Shown here: positions 8,172 to 17,809 of the stretch, one piece after another
Numbering within the stretch: the stretch's first letter is position 1
How the letters are laid out: each line of letters opens with the position of its first letter
NCBI GenBank assembly: GCA_937949785.1
Contig: CALEDH010000001.1
Span: 124,001 to 188,000 of the forward strand
Source: an uncultured Sulfolobales archaeon
GTDB lineage: Archaea; Thermoproteota; Thermoprotei_A; Sulfolobales; NBVN01
Direction of reading: 5' to 3'
Length of the DNA: 64,000 nucleotides
Notes under the pieces: generated by a model
The model's input: only the letters and a program-made list of their open reading frames with translations
What the model was told of the DNA's origin: nothing
Database searches by the model: none
Made by a program: the position numbers and the translations under genes

Positions 8172-8585
8172 TCATATTTTAAACTTATACTCTAAGGTCT
8201 TATTCTGAACTTCTAGTTTTAGACAGTAGTTACCGTTTATGAATTCCTCATCAAACTTTAAGTTAATCGTTATTAAGTTTGAATTCACCTCTTTAAACAT
8301 TACCTCACCAATCGTAAGCTTATATGGCATTCCGTTATTGGTTCTATGCAATGTCACGTTTAAATATTCATAAACTTCTTTAGGGGTTCTAATGTTAAGG
8401 ATTAACTTCCGGTTCTCCCTATCATATATTACCGCCTCTATTCTCATCATATTTTGGTTGTTTATGTTGATTTGACTCCCAGCAGTTGTTATTAGCGACC
8501 ACGTAATCATTGAGGTAATAACCGTTAGTATAAGTAATGCCAGACTAGCTGTTACCTTAGTTAAACCTCTACTTAATAGTATCAT
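8172..8585 (-). CDS. Type IV pilin-like or secreted protein with N-terminal hydrophobic segment
   Basis: A 137-residue protein. An N-terminal SRGLTKVTASLALLILTVI stretch looks like an archaeal class III signal (short charged head, then hydrophobic helix). A beta-rich extracellular domain with several N-glycosylation sequons follows. No prepilin-peptidase site can be fixed with confidence. It may supply a subunit for one of the two pilus-like machineries elsewhere in the window, but no pilus gene is adjacent. Confidence 0.5.
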   Translation of the reverse strand: MILLSRGLTKVTASLALLILTVITSMITWSLITTAGSQININNQNMMRIEAVIYDRENRKLILNIRTPKEVYEYLNVTLHRTNNGMPYKLTIGEVMFKEVNSNLITINLKFDEEFINGNYCLKLEVQNKTLEYKFKI

Positions 8586-8674
8586 AATGCTTCAATTTAT
8601 TATTTGCAGGAAATCTCTTAACCTAGCATGTAATTAGGCTTGGATATTAAAGCAGTAAAGTTTATTAAATAGTA

Positions 8675-9427
8675 CTACTTAAACCTCTTCGCAGTTCTTA
8701 TTAGTTCTTCAGCCCTCGATAAGTCATCCTCTATGATATTCCCAGTAACTACGATGTGTGCTCCAGCATTAGCTATCTTAACAATATCTTCCGGCTTCCT
8801 TATACCTCCGCCGATTATTAGGTGTGATTTACTGATAGTTGAGCTTACATATTTAATGTATTGTGGGGTTATTGGCTGCGGGCTCCCAGAACCTGCTTCT
8901 AAGTATATGTACTTCATACCTAAGTATTCTGCAGCTAATGCATATGCAGCACCTATCTCAGGTTTTTCTATTGGTAGTGCCCTCACCTTACCTATGAATC
9001 CTGCAGTGCCCCCGTATCCTACCACTATGTATGCGGTGGGTAACGGCTCTAGGCCGTACTTCTTAACTATAGGTGCCCCAACTATTTGAGCGCCTATGAT
9101 GTAGTATATGTCGTCGGAGTTTAGTAGGCTCATAAAGAGTACTGCATCAGCCATTCGTGAGAGCCCGTTAACGTTCCCCGGGAAAAGTATTACTGGTTTG
9201 TTAGACTCTCTGATAACCGTGACTACGGAATCAACATCAGATTCTGAAACACCTATACTACCACCTACTAAGAAGGCGTCAGTGCCGGCATCAGCTAGTC
9301 TCCTAACCATCTCCGGCAGACTCCTTAGGTCTTGAACCTTAGCAGGGTCTATTAACGATAAATGAATTAACTCCCCTTCATTAATCTTACCCTCTATGTA
9401 TTCGCCCACCCTACTCTTCCACATCAT
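8675..9427 (-). CDS. Geranylgeranylglyceryl phosphate synthase
   Basis: Cytosolic enzyme making the first ether bond of archaeal lipids, from sn-glycerol-1-phosphate and GGPP. It is a TIM barrel with family motifs SLIDPAK near the N-terminus, an FLVGGS loop, FPGN, a YLEAGSG segment and the phosphate-binding LIIGGGIRKPED and VTGNIIE loops. I chose the ATG at 9427, 6 nt after AAAGGTG, over the GTG at 9436. It overlaps the Elf1 gene upstream by 17 bp. Confidence 0.95.
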   Translation of the reverse strand: MMWKSRVGEYIEGKINEGELIHLSLIDPAKVQDLRSLPEMVRRLADAGTDAFLVGGSIGVSESDVDSVVTVIRESNKPVILFPGNVNGLSRMADAVLFMSLLNSDDIYYIIGAQIVGAPIVKKYGLEPLPTAYIVVGYGGTAGFIGKVRALPIEKPEIGAAYALAAEYLGMKYIYLEAGSGSPQPITPQYIKYVSSTISKSHLIIGGGIRKPEDIVKIANAGAHIVVTGNIIEDDLSRAEELIRTAKRFK

Positions 9428-9707
9428 CGCTAACACCTTTATTGTAGGTTACCTCCACGACTCCCTCAGCGAATTTATCAAGAAACTTAGCGTAAACGTC
9501 TACTTCCTGGTAAATCTTAGGTATACCTACCAATGAGGATCTCAGACCGCACTTATAATTACTACATGAAATTAAGGCGCTGCCCTCATCTCTATCAATG
9601 CTGATTGTCAGGGTCATCAAACCGCATGTAGGGCATTGAAACGTGGTAGGAGGTTTTCTCATCTTAAATGATACGCTCTTATACCTCTTCCTACTTCTCC
9701 TCCCCAT
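9411..9707 (-). CDS. elf1: Elf1-family transcription elongation factor (zinc ribbon)
   Basis: A 98-residue protein with a very basic N-terminus (GRRSRKRYKS) and a zinc ribbon formed by Cys25, Cys28, Cys48 and Cys53. The YQEVDVYAKFLDKF segment after the ribbon is typical of Elf1. In archaea it is thought to bind RNA polymerase near the downstream DNA. It is the first gene of a two-gene operon with GGGP synthase. ATG start without Shine-Dalgarno, probably leaderless. Confidence 0.88.
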   Translation of the reverse strand: MGRRSRKRYKSVSFKMRKPPTTFQCPTCGLMTLTISIDRDEGSALISCSNYKCGLRSSLVGIPKIYQEVDVYAKFLDKFAEGVVEVTYNKGVSDDVEE

Positions 9708-9753
9708 TAATACACCGTAATACCTCTGTTTTAGAATTTATATAACTGTTTTC

Positions 9754-10140
9754 TCACCGCATCAATAACCTCCTTAAAGTATTGCTCCTACCAACGTATA
9801 AGACCTCAGCAAGTATGCCTTCAAGTAATTCCCCAGTAACCTGTAGCTCTTTAAACATCCCCCTTAACTCAGCGATACGCTGGGTTATTAGGTGGTAGCA
9901 GTACTTCTTAGAACCCCTCACAATAACGTTTAACTCGAAATCCATACAACCGCAGTAGATTTTAGGAATTATTAGGTAGTCTCTCTCCTTACTATTGAAG
10001 ATCCAGAAGTAAGTATTACCACATACTAATTTTAAAACCCTTCTCTCATGTAGTGATTCCCTAACCCTATCACTTAAATTACCCATATCACCGAATAGCT
10101 CTAGAGATTCCTTAACAACCCTGTAGTTTAAGTCATTCAA
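9754..10140 (-). CDS. SWIM zinc-finger protein
   Basis: A 128-residue protein carrying the SWIM signature CxC-x15-CxH: Cys63, Cys65, Cys81 and His83. In archaea small SWIM proteins have been linked to RadA paralogues and recombination. The TTG start overlaps the end of the PINA gene by 8 bp, so the two are probably coupled. This context supports a role in DNA repair or Holliday-junction metabolism, but that is inference. Confidence 0.65.
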   Translation of the reverse strand: MNDLNYRVVKESLELFGDMGNLSDRVRESLHERRVLKLVCGNTYFWIFNSKERDYLIIPKIYCGCMDFELNVIVRGSKKYCYHLITQRIAELRGMFKELQVTGELLEGILAEVLYVGRSNTLRRLLMR

Positions 10141-11674
10141 TAACCTTAACCTCTACCTTAACATCGTACTCACGTTCTATTCTTTTAAATTTCTTAGTGA
10201 CCTTTCCCAAATGCCTTAACTCATCCTTAGGTACGTATATAGTTACTAACTTACCGTTAATCTTAACATTAGCTGACGGTATGTAGTTCAATATGGAGTC
10301 CTTTAACCTACGTTCAATACCAGCACTTACTAATCCTTTAACAGGTACTACTACGGTTTGCTCGCCAAATGTGTAGATCTCATATTCTAACTCATCTGTT
10401 AGGAAATCCCTAACCTCAACAACGGGGCGGGCTAGGTCAACTTCTTTAAGCCCCGTAGGTAGTTTAACAGTCATGTTTACTACGTAAACCTTACTTACCT
10501 CCCCCCTATCTATGAATATAACTGTGTCTATTATGCTAGGTATCATACCTAAGTCAACCCTCCTGATAAACCTCTGTAACGCGTCTATCGCTGTCGTCGC
10601 GTGGACCACCCCTACCATCCCAATACCTGCAAGGCGTAGATCGACGTACAACTTAAAATCGTCGTCAGTCCTCATCTCATCAAATACCGTGTAATCAGGT
10701 CTGCTGAGTAGTAGTACGTCGTGTAGTTCATCGGGTGATGCGTAGACCTTAGAATACTGAGTTACTTGAGGCGGTAGCCTCATATCCCTAGGTGATTCAA
10801 TAGTCTTCACGATCTTCTTCCTCCTTAAGTAGTATTCAGCTAATGCCTGGGCAAAAGTTGTTTTACCCATACCTGGAGCACCTGCTATGAGGATGCCCTC
10901 AGCCCTCTCATCAAATCTCCTCAACAACTTCTCAGATAGTTTGTAGTCCTCAAGCCTAGGCCTTAGTAGGGGTTTAACCGCTGTAATCTCCCAACCATCG
11001 CTCATCGGCGGCCTAGTTATGATGATTCTATAATCACCTAACTGGATTATGGTTGATCCCAACCTATCAACTTCGATAATACTCTTCGAACTATTTCTAG
11101 CGAGTTCCATAGCCTCATTAGCTATTAATTCTACATCATCCCTAGTCAGCGGGTTATGATTCAACTCAACTAAATACCAATTCCCCGGTCTCCCCTTCTT
11201 AGCCAGCGGTTTAACACCTTCTTTAAGATGTATGCTCATAGTATCCCTATCAAAGAAGCCGTCAAGTGTTAAGCCCGCCTCATATGATGAAGCCATGTAG
11301 TATACCTTAATCCCCAACACATCAGCAGCTAGTGCTTGAACCCTGTCTGAAGTTATTAAGGTACCACCTAAGTCATACGTAAATCCTAATATTGCTGCAT
11401 CAATGTTATCGAACTTTTTATTAATTGCTAGGTAATCAATGTTGACTCCGTACTTACTACTTAACGCCCTTATCATACGTAACTCCTCAAGCCCTATAAA
11501 ACCGAGGCTCCTCCCCTCATTAGCTAAAACTTCAAAGTACTCAATAAGTTCACGGCAGATCACCAACCTACCCAGAAGCTTCCTACCATCTAACAACCTA
11601 CGTAGGGTGCCATTGATAATTACCGTTGAGTCAGGTACGTAAACCTCCTCACCGAATACCTTAACATCACTCAC
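10133..11674 (-). CDS. pina: PINA-type ATPase (PIN domain, RecA-like ATPase, KH domain)
   Basis: A 513-residue protein in three parts. A PIN nuclease-fold domain covers about residues 10-135 with acidic residues such as Asp15 and Asp110. A GspE/PilT-like ATPase has Walker A GAPGMGKT at 265-272 and YTVFDEM in the Walker B region. A C-terminal KH domain covers about 455-513. This matches PINA of Sulfolobus, a hexameric Holliday-junction branch-migration ATPase. GTG start after GGTAG. Co-transcribed with the SWIM gene. Confidence 0.88.
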   Translation of the reverse strand: MSDVKVFGEEVYVPDSTVIINGTLRRLLDGRKLLGRLVICRELIEYFEVLANEGRSLGFIGLEELRMIRALSSKYGVNIDYLAINKKFDNIDAAILGFTYDLGGTLITSDRVQALAADVLGIKVYYMASSYEAGLTLDGFFDRDTMSIHLKEGVKPLAKKGRPGNWYLVELNHNPLTRDDVELIANEAMELARNSSKSIIEVDRLGSTIIQLGDYRIIITRPPMSDGWEITAVKPLLRPRLEDYKLSEKLLRRFDERAEGILIAGAPGMGKTTFAQALAEYYLRRKKIVKTIESPRDMRLPPQVTQYSKVYASPDELHDVLLLSRPDYTVFDEMRTDDDFKLYVDLRLAGIGMVGVVHATTAIDALQRFIRRVDLGMIPSIIDTVIFIDRGEVSKVYVVNMTVKLPTGLKEVDLARPVVEVRDFLTDELEYEIYTFGEQTVVVPVKGLVSAGIERRLKDSILNYIPSANVKINGKLVTIYVPKDELRHLGKVTKKFKRIEREYDVKVEVKVIE

Positions 11675-11828
11675 CTACCACACCACTACCTACATTACAC
11701 CATCATAGCATATATAGTTTTGAATTCCCTCAACGAAGTCTAAGTATGCTGTAAGTTAGCTTCTCCGCAAATCCCCCACTCACTCAAAAAAATTTAAGAG
11801 CTGTACCTAATTATGTAGTGTAGATTGT

Positions 11829-11924
11829 GGCCGCGGTAGCTCAGTCTGGAAGAGCGCGGGACTGTGGGCTCCTGACGGGGTGGAAATCCCGAGGTCCCGG
11901 GTTCAAATCCCGGCCGCGGCCCCA
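11829..11924 (+). tRNA. tRNA-His (GTG) with intron and encoded G-1
   Basis: The acceptor stem GCCGCGG/CCGCGGC is preceded by an encoded G (11829) that can pair with C73 (11921), the His identity pair. The anticodon stem is CGGGA/TCCCG. The 25-nt loop reads CTGTGG, then an 18-nt intron (11868-11885), then A, giving anticodon GTG (11864-11866). The T arm is CCGGG-TTCAAAT-CCCGG, and CCA is encoded. The intron is GC-rich, as needed for a bulge-helix-bulge splice structure. A TATA-like AATTTAAG lies near 11791. Confidence 0.93.
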
Positions 11925-11977
11925 CCTCAGCGAAAAATTTTTACCTTACACTAAGGTTAATTTATGGTGTAGTTGCT

Positions 11978-12172
11978 GTGAGGTTAAGTAAGTATTTGTC
12001 GGAGGCTCGAAAACTAGGTCTTAAAGTAGTAGATGTTTATAGGTATAAGGATAGAGAGGTTTTAAGAGGTATTTATAGAGGTAAGGTGATCTTAATAGAA
12101 TTAACGAGGTATAGAGATGGTATGGACTTAGAGACGTTTAAGAAGGAAATCCAGATAAGGTTATCGGCCTAA
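11978..12172 (+). CDS. Small basic hypothetical protein, 64 aa
   Basis: GTG start with a TGGTG motif a few bases upstream. The protein is charged and basic at the N-terminus, with an amphipathic beta-beta-alpha pattern (GLKVVDVYRY, LRGIYRGKVILIELTRY). I see no membrane segment and recognise no family. It lies 61 bp before the ATPase operon on the same strand and could be co-transcribed, but nothing marks it as an ATPase subunit. Confidence 0.45.
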   Translation: MRLSKYLSEARKLGLKVVDVYRYKDREVLRGIYRGKVILIELTRYRDGMDLETFKKEIQIRLSA

Positions 12173-12233
12173 GTCAATGTACGCTCCTTCAATATTTTAA
12201 ATCCTTACTTAAGAGTAATTGGTTGGTGGTTTG

Positions 12234-12707
12234 ATGGATGCGTTAATAGCTTTAGCACCTTTCGGTGCTACCTTAGGTATTGCTGGCGGTGTACTAGGAT
12301 CTGCTGCAGGTATAAGTAGGGCAGCCCCCGCAGGTCTCTCAGTACTAGCTGAAGAGCCTGAGCAGTTTAAATACGTATTACTACTTTCAACACTGCCTAT
12401 GACTCAAACGTTCTACGGCTTCATATTTACGTTCTATACCTTAATGATAGTCCTTCCATCAATACAGCTAACGCTGTTTAAGGCTCTAGCCATAGTTGGG
12501 GTGGGTTTAATGGTATTCGTAGCTGAGGCTCTTTCAGCATACTTCCAAGGAGTTGTATGTATGCAGGGGATTTTAGAACTTCCTAAAACTAAGGGTAAGA
12601 TATTAACATCAACATTAATACTTGCTGCTTATGAGGAGTTATTCGGAATACTTGGTATGGTGTTTGGGTTAATATTAGTGTTAATGGTTTCAGGCCTCCC
12701 AATTTAG
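12234..12707 (+). CDS. atpK: A/V-type ATPase subunit K (rotor proteolipid, two hairpins)
   Basis: Membrane rotor-ring subunit of 157 residues with four transmembrane helices in two hairpins. Only the second hairpin carries the ion-binding Glu (Glu135 in AAYEELFG); the first has LPMTQ (54-58) instead. With Gln105 in AYFQG, these match all Na+ ligands of Enterococcus NtpK (Leu61, Thr64, Gln65, Gln110, Glu139), so Na+ coupling is likely. I chose the ATG at 12234 because GGTGG (12225-12229) precedes it; an in-frame TTG at 12219 lies before that motif. First gene of the operon. Confidence 0.93.
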   Translation: MDALIALAPFGATLGIAGGVLGSAAGISRAAPAGLSVLAEEPEQFKYVLLLSTLPMTQTFYGFIFTFYTLMIVLPSIQLTLFKALAIVGVGLMVFVAEALSAYFQGVVCMQGILELPKTKGKILTSTLILAAYEELFGILGMVFGLILVLMVSGLPI

Positions 12708-12716
12708 GGGTTTACA

Positions 12717-13328
12717 ATGGGTGTTGAGTCCTTAAGAGATGGTGTGATATTAAAGGCTAGGGAGAAGGCTGATGAGATCGTAAGGAACGCTGAGGTAAAG
12801 GCTAGGGAATTACTAAGTAATAGTTTAAAGGAGTATGAGGAGAGGGTTAAAGAGGAAGTTGAGAGGCAGTATAGAACGTTGAGAAGTAGTTACGAGATGA
12901 TGTATATTAGTGAGTTACTTAAGTTGAGCGCGGAATTAATGACTTTGAAGAACGAGGTCTTAAGAGATGTTAAGGTGGCTGTAATTGAAAGACTAAGTAA
13001 CTTAGACCTTAACACTAGGAAGAGGTCTTTGAAAAACTTACTTAAGGAGTCCTTAAGCTATGAAGTTATAAAAGAGTCTGAAGGGTTCATCATATACGTC
13101 GTTAACGCAGATCGTGAGTTAATTAGGGAGATATTAAGTGAGGAGGGCTTGGAGGAGAAGGTAGTTGAGGTTAGGATTTTAGGTGATGAATGCCTTGGAG
13201 GCATAGTCCTTGAAAGCCGTGACGGCAGTGTACTAATAGATAACACGTACCTAACTAGGGTTGAAAGAGGTTTAAATATAGTTGTGAGTAGGCTTCAAGG
13301 AATTGTTTTTAAGGAGGTACGTAGATGA
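12717..13328 (+). CDS. atpE: A/V-type ATPase subunit E
   Basis: Peripheral stalk subunit linking the catalytic head to the membrane part. The 203 residues have a long charged N-terminal coiled coil (about 5-65, REKADEIVRNAEVKARELL region) and a globular C-terminal domain with the typical GGIVLESRDGSVLIDNTY segment. It begins 9 bp after atpK and overlaps atpC by 4 bp. Confidence 0.93.
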   Translation: MGVESLRDGVILKAREKADEIVRNAEVKARELLSNSLKEYEERVKEEVERQYRTLRSSYEMMYISELLKLSAELMTLKNEVLRDVKVAVIERLSNLDLNTRKRSLKNLLKESLSYEVIKESEGFIIYVVNADRELIREILSEEGLEEKVVEVRILGDECLGGIVLESRDGSVLIDNTYLTRVERGLNIVVSRLQGIVFKEVRR

Positions 13329-14296
13329 ATATAAATGATTTCTCAGCATTATGTGAGTTAAGGATAAGATGTCTTAAGGTGGTTGATGTTAAGGATGTTA
13401 AGAAGATTATTGAGTCAGAGGTAACCAACGTAGGTGACGTACTAACATCTATCAGCAGCTATGATGCAGTTGAATACGTATACAGCAATGTTAAGTTAGA
13501 TAGAGGGCTAGATGTAGAGGCAGTATTTAACGAGTTAAGTAGTTATTGGATTAACGAATTATTTAACGTTCTTAAAATCGCCTCAGCAGATCTAGTGAGG
13601 TTTGTTAAGACCTACTTAACTAGGTACGTAGTACCACAGCTAATTAGAGGTATTAAGTATTTACAGGTTGGTAGTAGTGGGAGACCTAAGCACATATTTA
13701 AGTGCTTAGATTACGGGTTATCAAGCGTTAGTGATGTTAACGACATAATTAAAGTTGTAAGGGGTTGTAGGGAGTTCGATAGCGCGATAGTGACTGAAGT
13801 CCTACGCTCCTACGCTGACCAGGAATTAGATGAAGTAGATGTGAGGAGGTTGGAGAAGGAGCTTGATGAGAACTACTGGAGTCGTTTAATCGTAGAAAGC
13901 TATAATTTGAAGGGTTCTATAAATCTGCATTACGCAGTACGTCTTTTAAGGGATTTCCACAGATTTGATATGATCTTTAAGCAGAAATCAATCCTGGGGG
14001 AGGACGTTAGTGATTTACTTAAGCTTTATGACTACTCAATTTATAGAAAAATAGTTAGGGATTTAAGCATTGATTCATATGACTACGTAAGTAATATGTT
14101 TAAATACCTATATATATCTTCGATCCTTAAGTACAGTCCGCTGAGCTATGACACACTACTATACTACATGTTAGCGAAGGAGTGGGAAGCTATAACCCTA
14201 TCATACATAATCTACGTCTTTACTAATCGCCTAGACCCTACGTACGTAAGGAAGTCTTTGAAAGCCCTAGTTGATGTATATGGCAGCCATCATTAG
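13325..14296 (+). CDS. atpC: A/V-type ATPase subunit C (AC39/d-like)
   Basis: Funnel-shaped subunit joining the central stalk to the proteolipid ring. It has 323 residues, mostly alpha-helical with three-fold internal repetition; family features include DVKDVKKIIES near the N-terminus and a VRRLEKELDENYW segment. The ATG follows AGGAGGTACGTAG. The stop at 14294-14296 lies inside the Shine-Dalgarno motif of atpF, so the next gene is tightly coupled. Confidence 0.9.
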   Translation: MNINDFSALCELRIRCLKVVDVKDVKKIIESEVTNVGDVLTSISSYDAVEYVYSNVKLDRGLDVEAVFNELSSYWINELFNVLKIASADLVRFVKTYLTRYVVPQLIRGIKYLQVGSSGRPKHIFKCLDYGLSSVSDVNDIIKVVRGCREFDSAIVTEVLRSYADQELDEVDVRRLEKELDENYWSRLIVESYNLKGSINLHYAVRLLRDFHRFDMIFKQKSILGEDVSDLLKLYDYSIYRKIVRDLSIDSYDYVSNMFKYLYISSILKYSPLSYDTLLYYMLAKEWEAITLSYIIYVFTNRLDPTYVRKSLKALVDVYGSHH

Positions 14297-14306
14297 GAGG
14301 TCTAGC

Positions 14307-14627
14307 ATAGCAGCCATCGGTGATGAGGTTTATATACGTAGTGTTAGGTTGATGGGTTTAAGTGAGGTATTAGTTGTTGATTTGAGTTTAGATGTTAGTG
14401 AGTTAGGGAAGGTGATCAAAGAATTTTTAGGTAGATTACTTAGTGAAGGTATAAGGTTAGTTATAGTGCAGGACACACTTAAAGAGGTAGTTGATAAAGT
14501 GTTTAACTCATCTGAAGCTTTGAAGGTGGTATACTTACCGGACTTAAGGACTTCAGATAAGTTTAACGTTAAGGATTATTACCTTAAACTGCTTAGGCAG
14601 TATATAGGTGTACATCTGGAGGTGTAA
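14307..14627 (+). CDS. atpF: A/V-type ATPase subunit F, probable AUA start
   Basis: Small regulatory central-stalk subunit. The family begins with a short strand ending in IGD followed by a G/S-x-RL-x-G loop, and here AAIGDEVYIRSVRLMGL provides exactly that. A full AGGAGGT (14295-14301) ends 5 nt before an ATA at 14307, giving M-AAIGDE. Upstream in-frame ATGs (14274, 14280) add MAAIIRRSS, which overlaps the end of atpC and has no Shine-Dalgarno motif. I therefore place the start at the ATA; a conventional call would use 14280. Confidence 0.85.
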   Translation: MAAIGDEVYIRSVRLMGLSEVLVVDLSLDVSELGKVIKEFLGRLLSEGIRLVIVQDTLKEVVDKVFNSSEALKVVYLPDLRTSDKFNVKDYYLKLLRQYIGVHLEV

Positions 14628-14630
14628 TTC

Positions 14631-16400
14631 ATGGTTGTAGGTAGGGTTTGGAGGATTTCAGGGCCTTTAGTAATTGCTGAGAATATGAGTGGTTCGATGA
14701 TTTATGAAATAGTCTACATAGGTAGTGAAGCATTAGTAGGTGAGGTCATAGGTATTCAAGGTGATAAGGCATTCATACAGGTTTATGAGGATACCTCAGG
14801 CCTAAGTGTGGGTGAACCGGTAGAGGGTAGTGGGAGGTTGCTCTCAGCCGAACTAGGTCCTGGATTACTAGGTAAGGTCTTCGACGGTCTTCAAAGACCG
14901 CTATCAGAGTTAGAAGTACTTATAGGTCCTTTCGTTAGGAGAGGTGTTAAGATACCATCACTGCCTAGGGATGTTAAATGGTTCTTCAGAAAGGAGAAGG
15001 CATTAGAGGTAGGCGCTAAGGTAGGACCTAACGATGTCTTAGGGTATGTCGATGAGACCCCAATAGTAACTCATAAGATAATGGTACCACCTAACGTCTC
15101 AGGCTATTTAAAGGAAATAGTAAATGATGGTGATTACAGAGTTAACGATGTAATCGCTAGGGTTGAGAAAGGCGGTGAGGTATTCGATATTAGTATGCGT
15201 CAGCAGTGGCCTATTAGGAAGGCAAGACCCTACGTTAAGAGGTTAGAACCTACTGAACTCTTAGTAACTGGGACTAGGGTTCTCGACGCGTTATTCCCAA
15301 TAGTGATGGGGGGTAAGGCCGCTGTTCCAGGAGGTTTCGGCAGCGGTAAGACCGTGTTACTGCAGACACTGACTAAGTGGAGTAGGACTCAGGTGAATAT
15401 ATACGTCGGCTGTGGTGAGAGGGGTAATGAGATGGCCGACGCGTTACACGGGTTTAAGAAGTTAGTCGACCCAACCTCAGGGAGGCCGCTATATGAGAAA
15501 GCCATCTTCATAGCTAATACGTCTAACATGCCTGTAGCGGCTCGGGAGACAAGCGTTTTCCTAGGCACTACTTTAGGGGAGTACTTCAGAGATATGGGTT
15601 ATGACGTCCTCTTAGTTGCTGACTCAACTTCTAGATGGGCTGAAGCAATGCGTGAGATAAGCGCTAGGATGGAGGAAATGCCTGGTGAGGAAGGCTTCCC
15701 AGCATACTTAGGTTCTAGACTTGCTCAATTTTATGAAAGGTCTGGACGTGTTGAATGTCTAGGAGTTCCAAATAGGTACGGCTCTCTAACCATAGTCGGG
15801 GCTGTCTCACCTCCGGGAGCGGACTTCAGTGAGCCAGTAACTCAGAATACGTTAAGGTATATAGGTACTTTAATATCTTTAGACGTCTCATTAGCTAATA
15901 GAAGGCATTTCCCATCTGTTAGCTGGTTACTAAGTTACTCATTATATGTGGATAACGTCAGTACTTGGTGGTCTAAATACGTAATCCCTTGGAGCGAGTT
16001 GAGGAGGGAGTTCCTTAGGTTACTTCAGAAGGAGGCTGAGCTAATGGAGATAGTACGTCTAGTAGGTCCTGACGCATTGCCTGAGCAAGATAAACTCATC
16101 CTCGAGGTATCTAGGATGATTAGAGAGGACTTCCTACAGCAAAGCGCTTACCACCCAATAGATTCTTACTCACCACCTGAGAAGACATTAATGATGATGG
16201 ATATAATAATTAAATTCTATAGGAAAGCTTATGACGCACTCCTACAAGGCATGTCCTTAAATACTATTAAAGGGTTACCGATTAGGTCTAAGATTGCGAG
16301 GATGAAGGAAGTAGATCCTAGGGAATTTAATAAGTTTTATATCAACGCTATTAACGAGATTGATGAATCATTAAGTAAGTTTGTTAAGGTGGTAAGTTGA
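14631..16400 (+). CDS. atpA: A/V-type ATPase catalytic subunit A
   Basis: ATP-hydrolysing or -synthesising subunit of 589 residues. The P-loop GGFGSGKT is at residues 234-241. A non-homologous insertion covers about 115-200, with GNEM and EEGFPAYL segments downstream as in all A subunits. No intein is present. A GGAGGTG motif lies just before the ATG. It begins 3 bp after atpF and overlaps atpB by 4 bp. Confidence 0.97.
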   Translation: MVVGRVWRISGPLVIAENMSGSMIYEIVYIGSEALVGEVIGIQGDKAFIQVYEDTSGLSVGEPVEGSGRLLSAELGPGLLGKVFDGLQRPLSELEVLIGPFVRRGVKIPSLPRDVKWFFRKEKALEVGAKVGPNDVLGYVDETPIVTHKIMVPPNVSGYLKEIVNDGDYRVNDVIARVEKGGEVFDISMRQQWPIRKARPYVKRLEPTELLVTGTRVLDALFPIVMGGKAAVPGGFGSGKTVLLQTLTKWSRTQVNIYVGCGERGNEMADALHGFKKLVDPTSGRPLYEKAIFIANTSNMPVAARETSVFLGTTLGEYFRDMGYDVLLVADSTSRWAEAMREISARMEEMPGEEGFPAYLGSRLAQFYERSGRVECLGVPNRYGSLTIVGAVSPPGADFSEPVTQNTLRYIGTLISLDVSLANRRHFPSVSWLLSYSLYVDNVSTWWSKYVIPWSELRREFLRLLQKEAELMEIVRLVGPDALPEQDKLILEVSRMIREDFLQQSAYHPIDSYSPPEKTLMMMDIIIKFYRKAYDALLQGMSLNTIKGLPIRSKIARMKEVDPREFNKFYINAINEIDESLSKFVKVVS

Positions 16401-17809
16401 GCTATACGTTATCCGTTAAAGAGCTGAGAAAGGTCTTAAGTGCTAAGGGGTCCTTACTATTTGTAAGGTCCATTCCTGGAATAAGTTACGGTGAAATAGT
16501 TGAGGTGGTGTTAGGCAGCGGTGAGTCGAGGTTAGGACAAGTAATTGATGTGTCTAAAGATGTCACCGTAATTCAGGTATTCGGAGGTGTTAGTGAGGTT
16601 GACGTTAAAGCATCTAAGGTTAGGTTTAAGGGGGAATCCCTCAGAATACCTGTATCCATTGACGTGTTTGGTAGGATTTTAGACGGTTTCGGCAGGCCCA
16701 TAGATAGAGGGCCTGAGATAGTCCCTGAAGACTTCTTAGATATTAACGGGGTGCCTATAAATCCGGCTAGTAGGTTACCTCCCTCAGAATTCATTGAAAC
16801 CGGCATATCATCAATTGATGGCTTACTATCTATAGTGAGAGGTCAGAAGCTACCTATATTCAGCGGTGCGGGGCTACCTCATAATAGGATAGCAATCCAG
16901 ATAGTTAGGCAGGCAAGGGTTAGAGGTTCTGAGGAACGCTTCGCAGTAGTATTCGCAGCTATAGGTGTGACTTACGAAGATGCTTACTACTTCATAAGCT
17001 CGTTAAAGAATACTTCCTCGGTAGAGAATGTTGTCTCATTCATCAATACTGCCTCAGCACCTACTATAGAGAGGATAGCGACTCCCAGAGCAGCATTAAC
17101 TGTTGCTGAATTCCTAGCCTGGAGATATGATACGCATGTATTGGTTCTAATGGTTGACATAACAAATTATTGTGAGGCTTTGCGGGAGTTAAGTGCGGCG
17201 CGTGAGGAAGTTCCTGGGAGGCGTGGGTATCCAGGATATATGTATACAGACCTAGCTACGATGTATGAGAGGGCTGGCAGGATAGGTGGTAAGAAAGGAT
17301 CTATAACTCAGATGCCTATACTAACAATGCCTGACGACGATATAACGCATCCAATACCTGATTTAACGGGATATATAACGGAAGGTCAAATAGTTCTTTC
17401 AAGAGACCTCTTTAGGAAGGGCGTGTACCCCCCTGTAGATGTCCTCCTATCCCTTTCTAGGTTGATGAAGGATGGTGTTGGGCCTGGGAAAACTAGAGAG
17501 GATCATTACCAGCTGTTCATGCAGTTAATATCCGCATATGCTGAAGGTCAGTACTTAAGAGAGCTCACAGCTATAGTAGGTAGTGAGTCGTTAAGTGAGA
17601 GGGATAGGAAATACTTAGACTTCGCAGATCTATTTGAGAGGAAGTTCATAAATCAAGGTGAGTTTGAGAGGAGGTCAATAGATGAAACCCTCAACGTAGG
17701 TTGGAACTTACTTGCCACACTACCTGAGGAGGAGTTAAAGCTCGTAAGCATAGACCACATACGTAAATACTACCCGAAGTACCGCGTCATAAACCCCCAG
17801 GTGGGTTAA
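16397..17809 (+). CDS. atpB: A/V-type ATPase subunit B
   Basis: Non-catalytic nucleotide-binding partner of subunit A, 470 residues. It lacks a normal P-loop, having [11 protein letters not shown] in its place, as the family does, and contains [21 protein letters not shown]. The TTG start overlaps the atpA stop and is preceded by AAGGTGG. The stop overlaps the atpD start codon. Confidence 0.97.
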   Translation: MSYTLSVKELRKVLSAKGSLLFVRSIPGISYGEIVEVVLGSGESRLGQVIDVSKDVTVIQVFGGVSEVDVKASKVRFKGESLRIPVSIDVFGRILDGFGRPIDRGPEIVPEDFLDINGVPINPASRLPPSEFIETGISSIDGLLSIVRGQKLPIFSGAGLPHNRIAIQIVRQARVRGSEERFAVVFAAIGVTYEDAYYFISSLKNTSSVENVVSFINTASAPTIERIATPRAALTVAEFLAWRYDTHVLVLMVDITNYCEALRELSAAREEVPGRRGYPGYMYTDLATMYERAGRIGGKKGSITQMPILTMPDDDITHPIPDLTGYITEGQIVLSRDLFRKGVYPPVDVLLSLSRLMKDGVGPGKTREDHYQLFMQLISAYAEGQYLRELTAIVGSESLSERDRKYLDFADLFERKFINQGEFERRSIDETLNVGWNLLATLPEEELKLVSIDHIRKYYPKYRVINPQVG

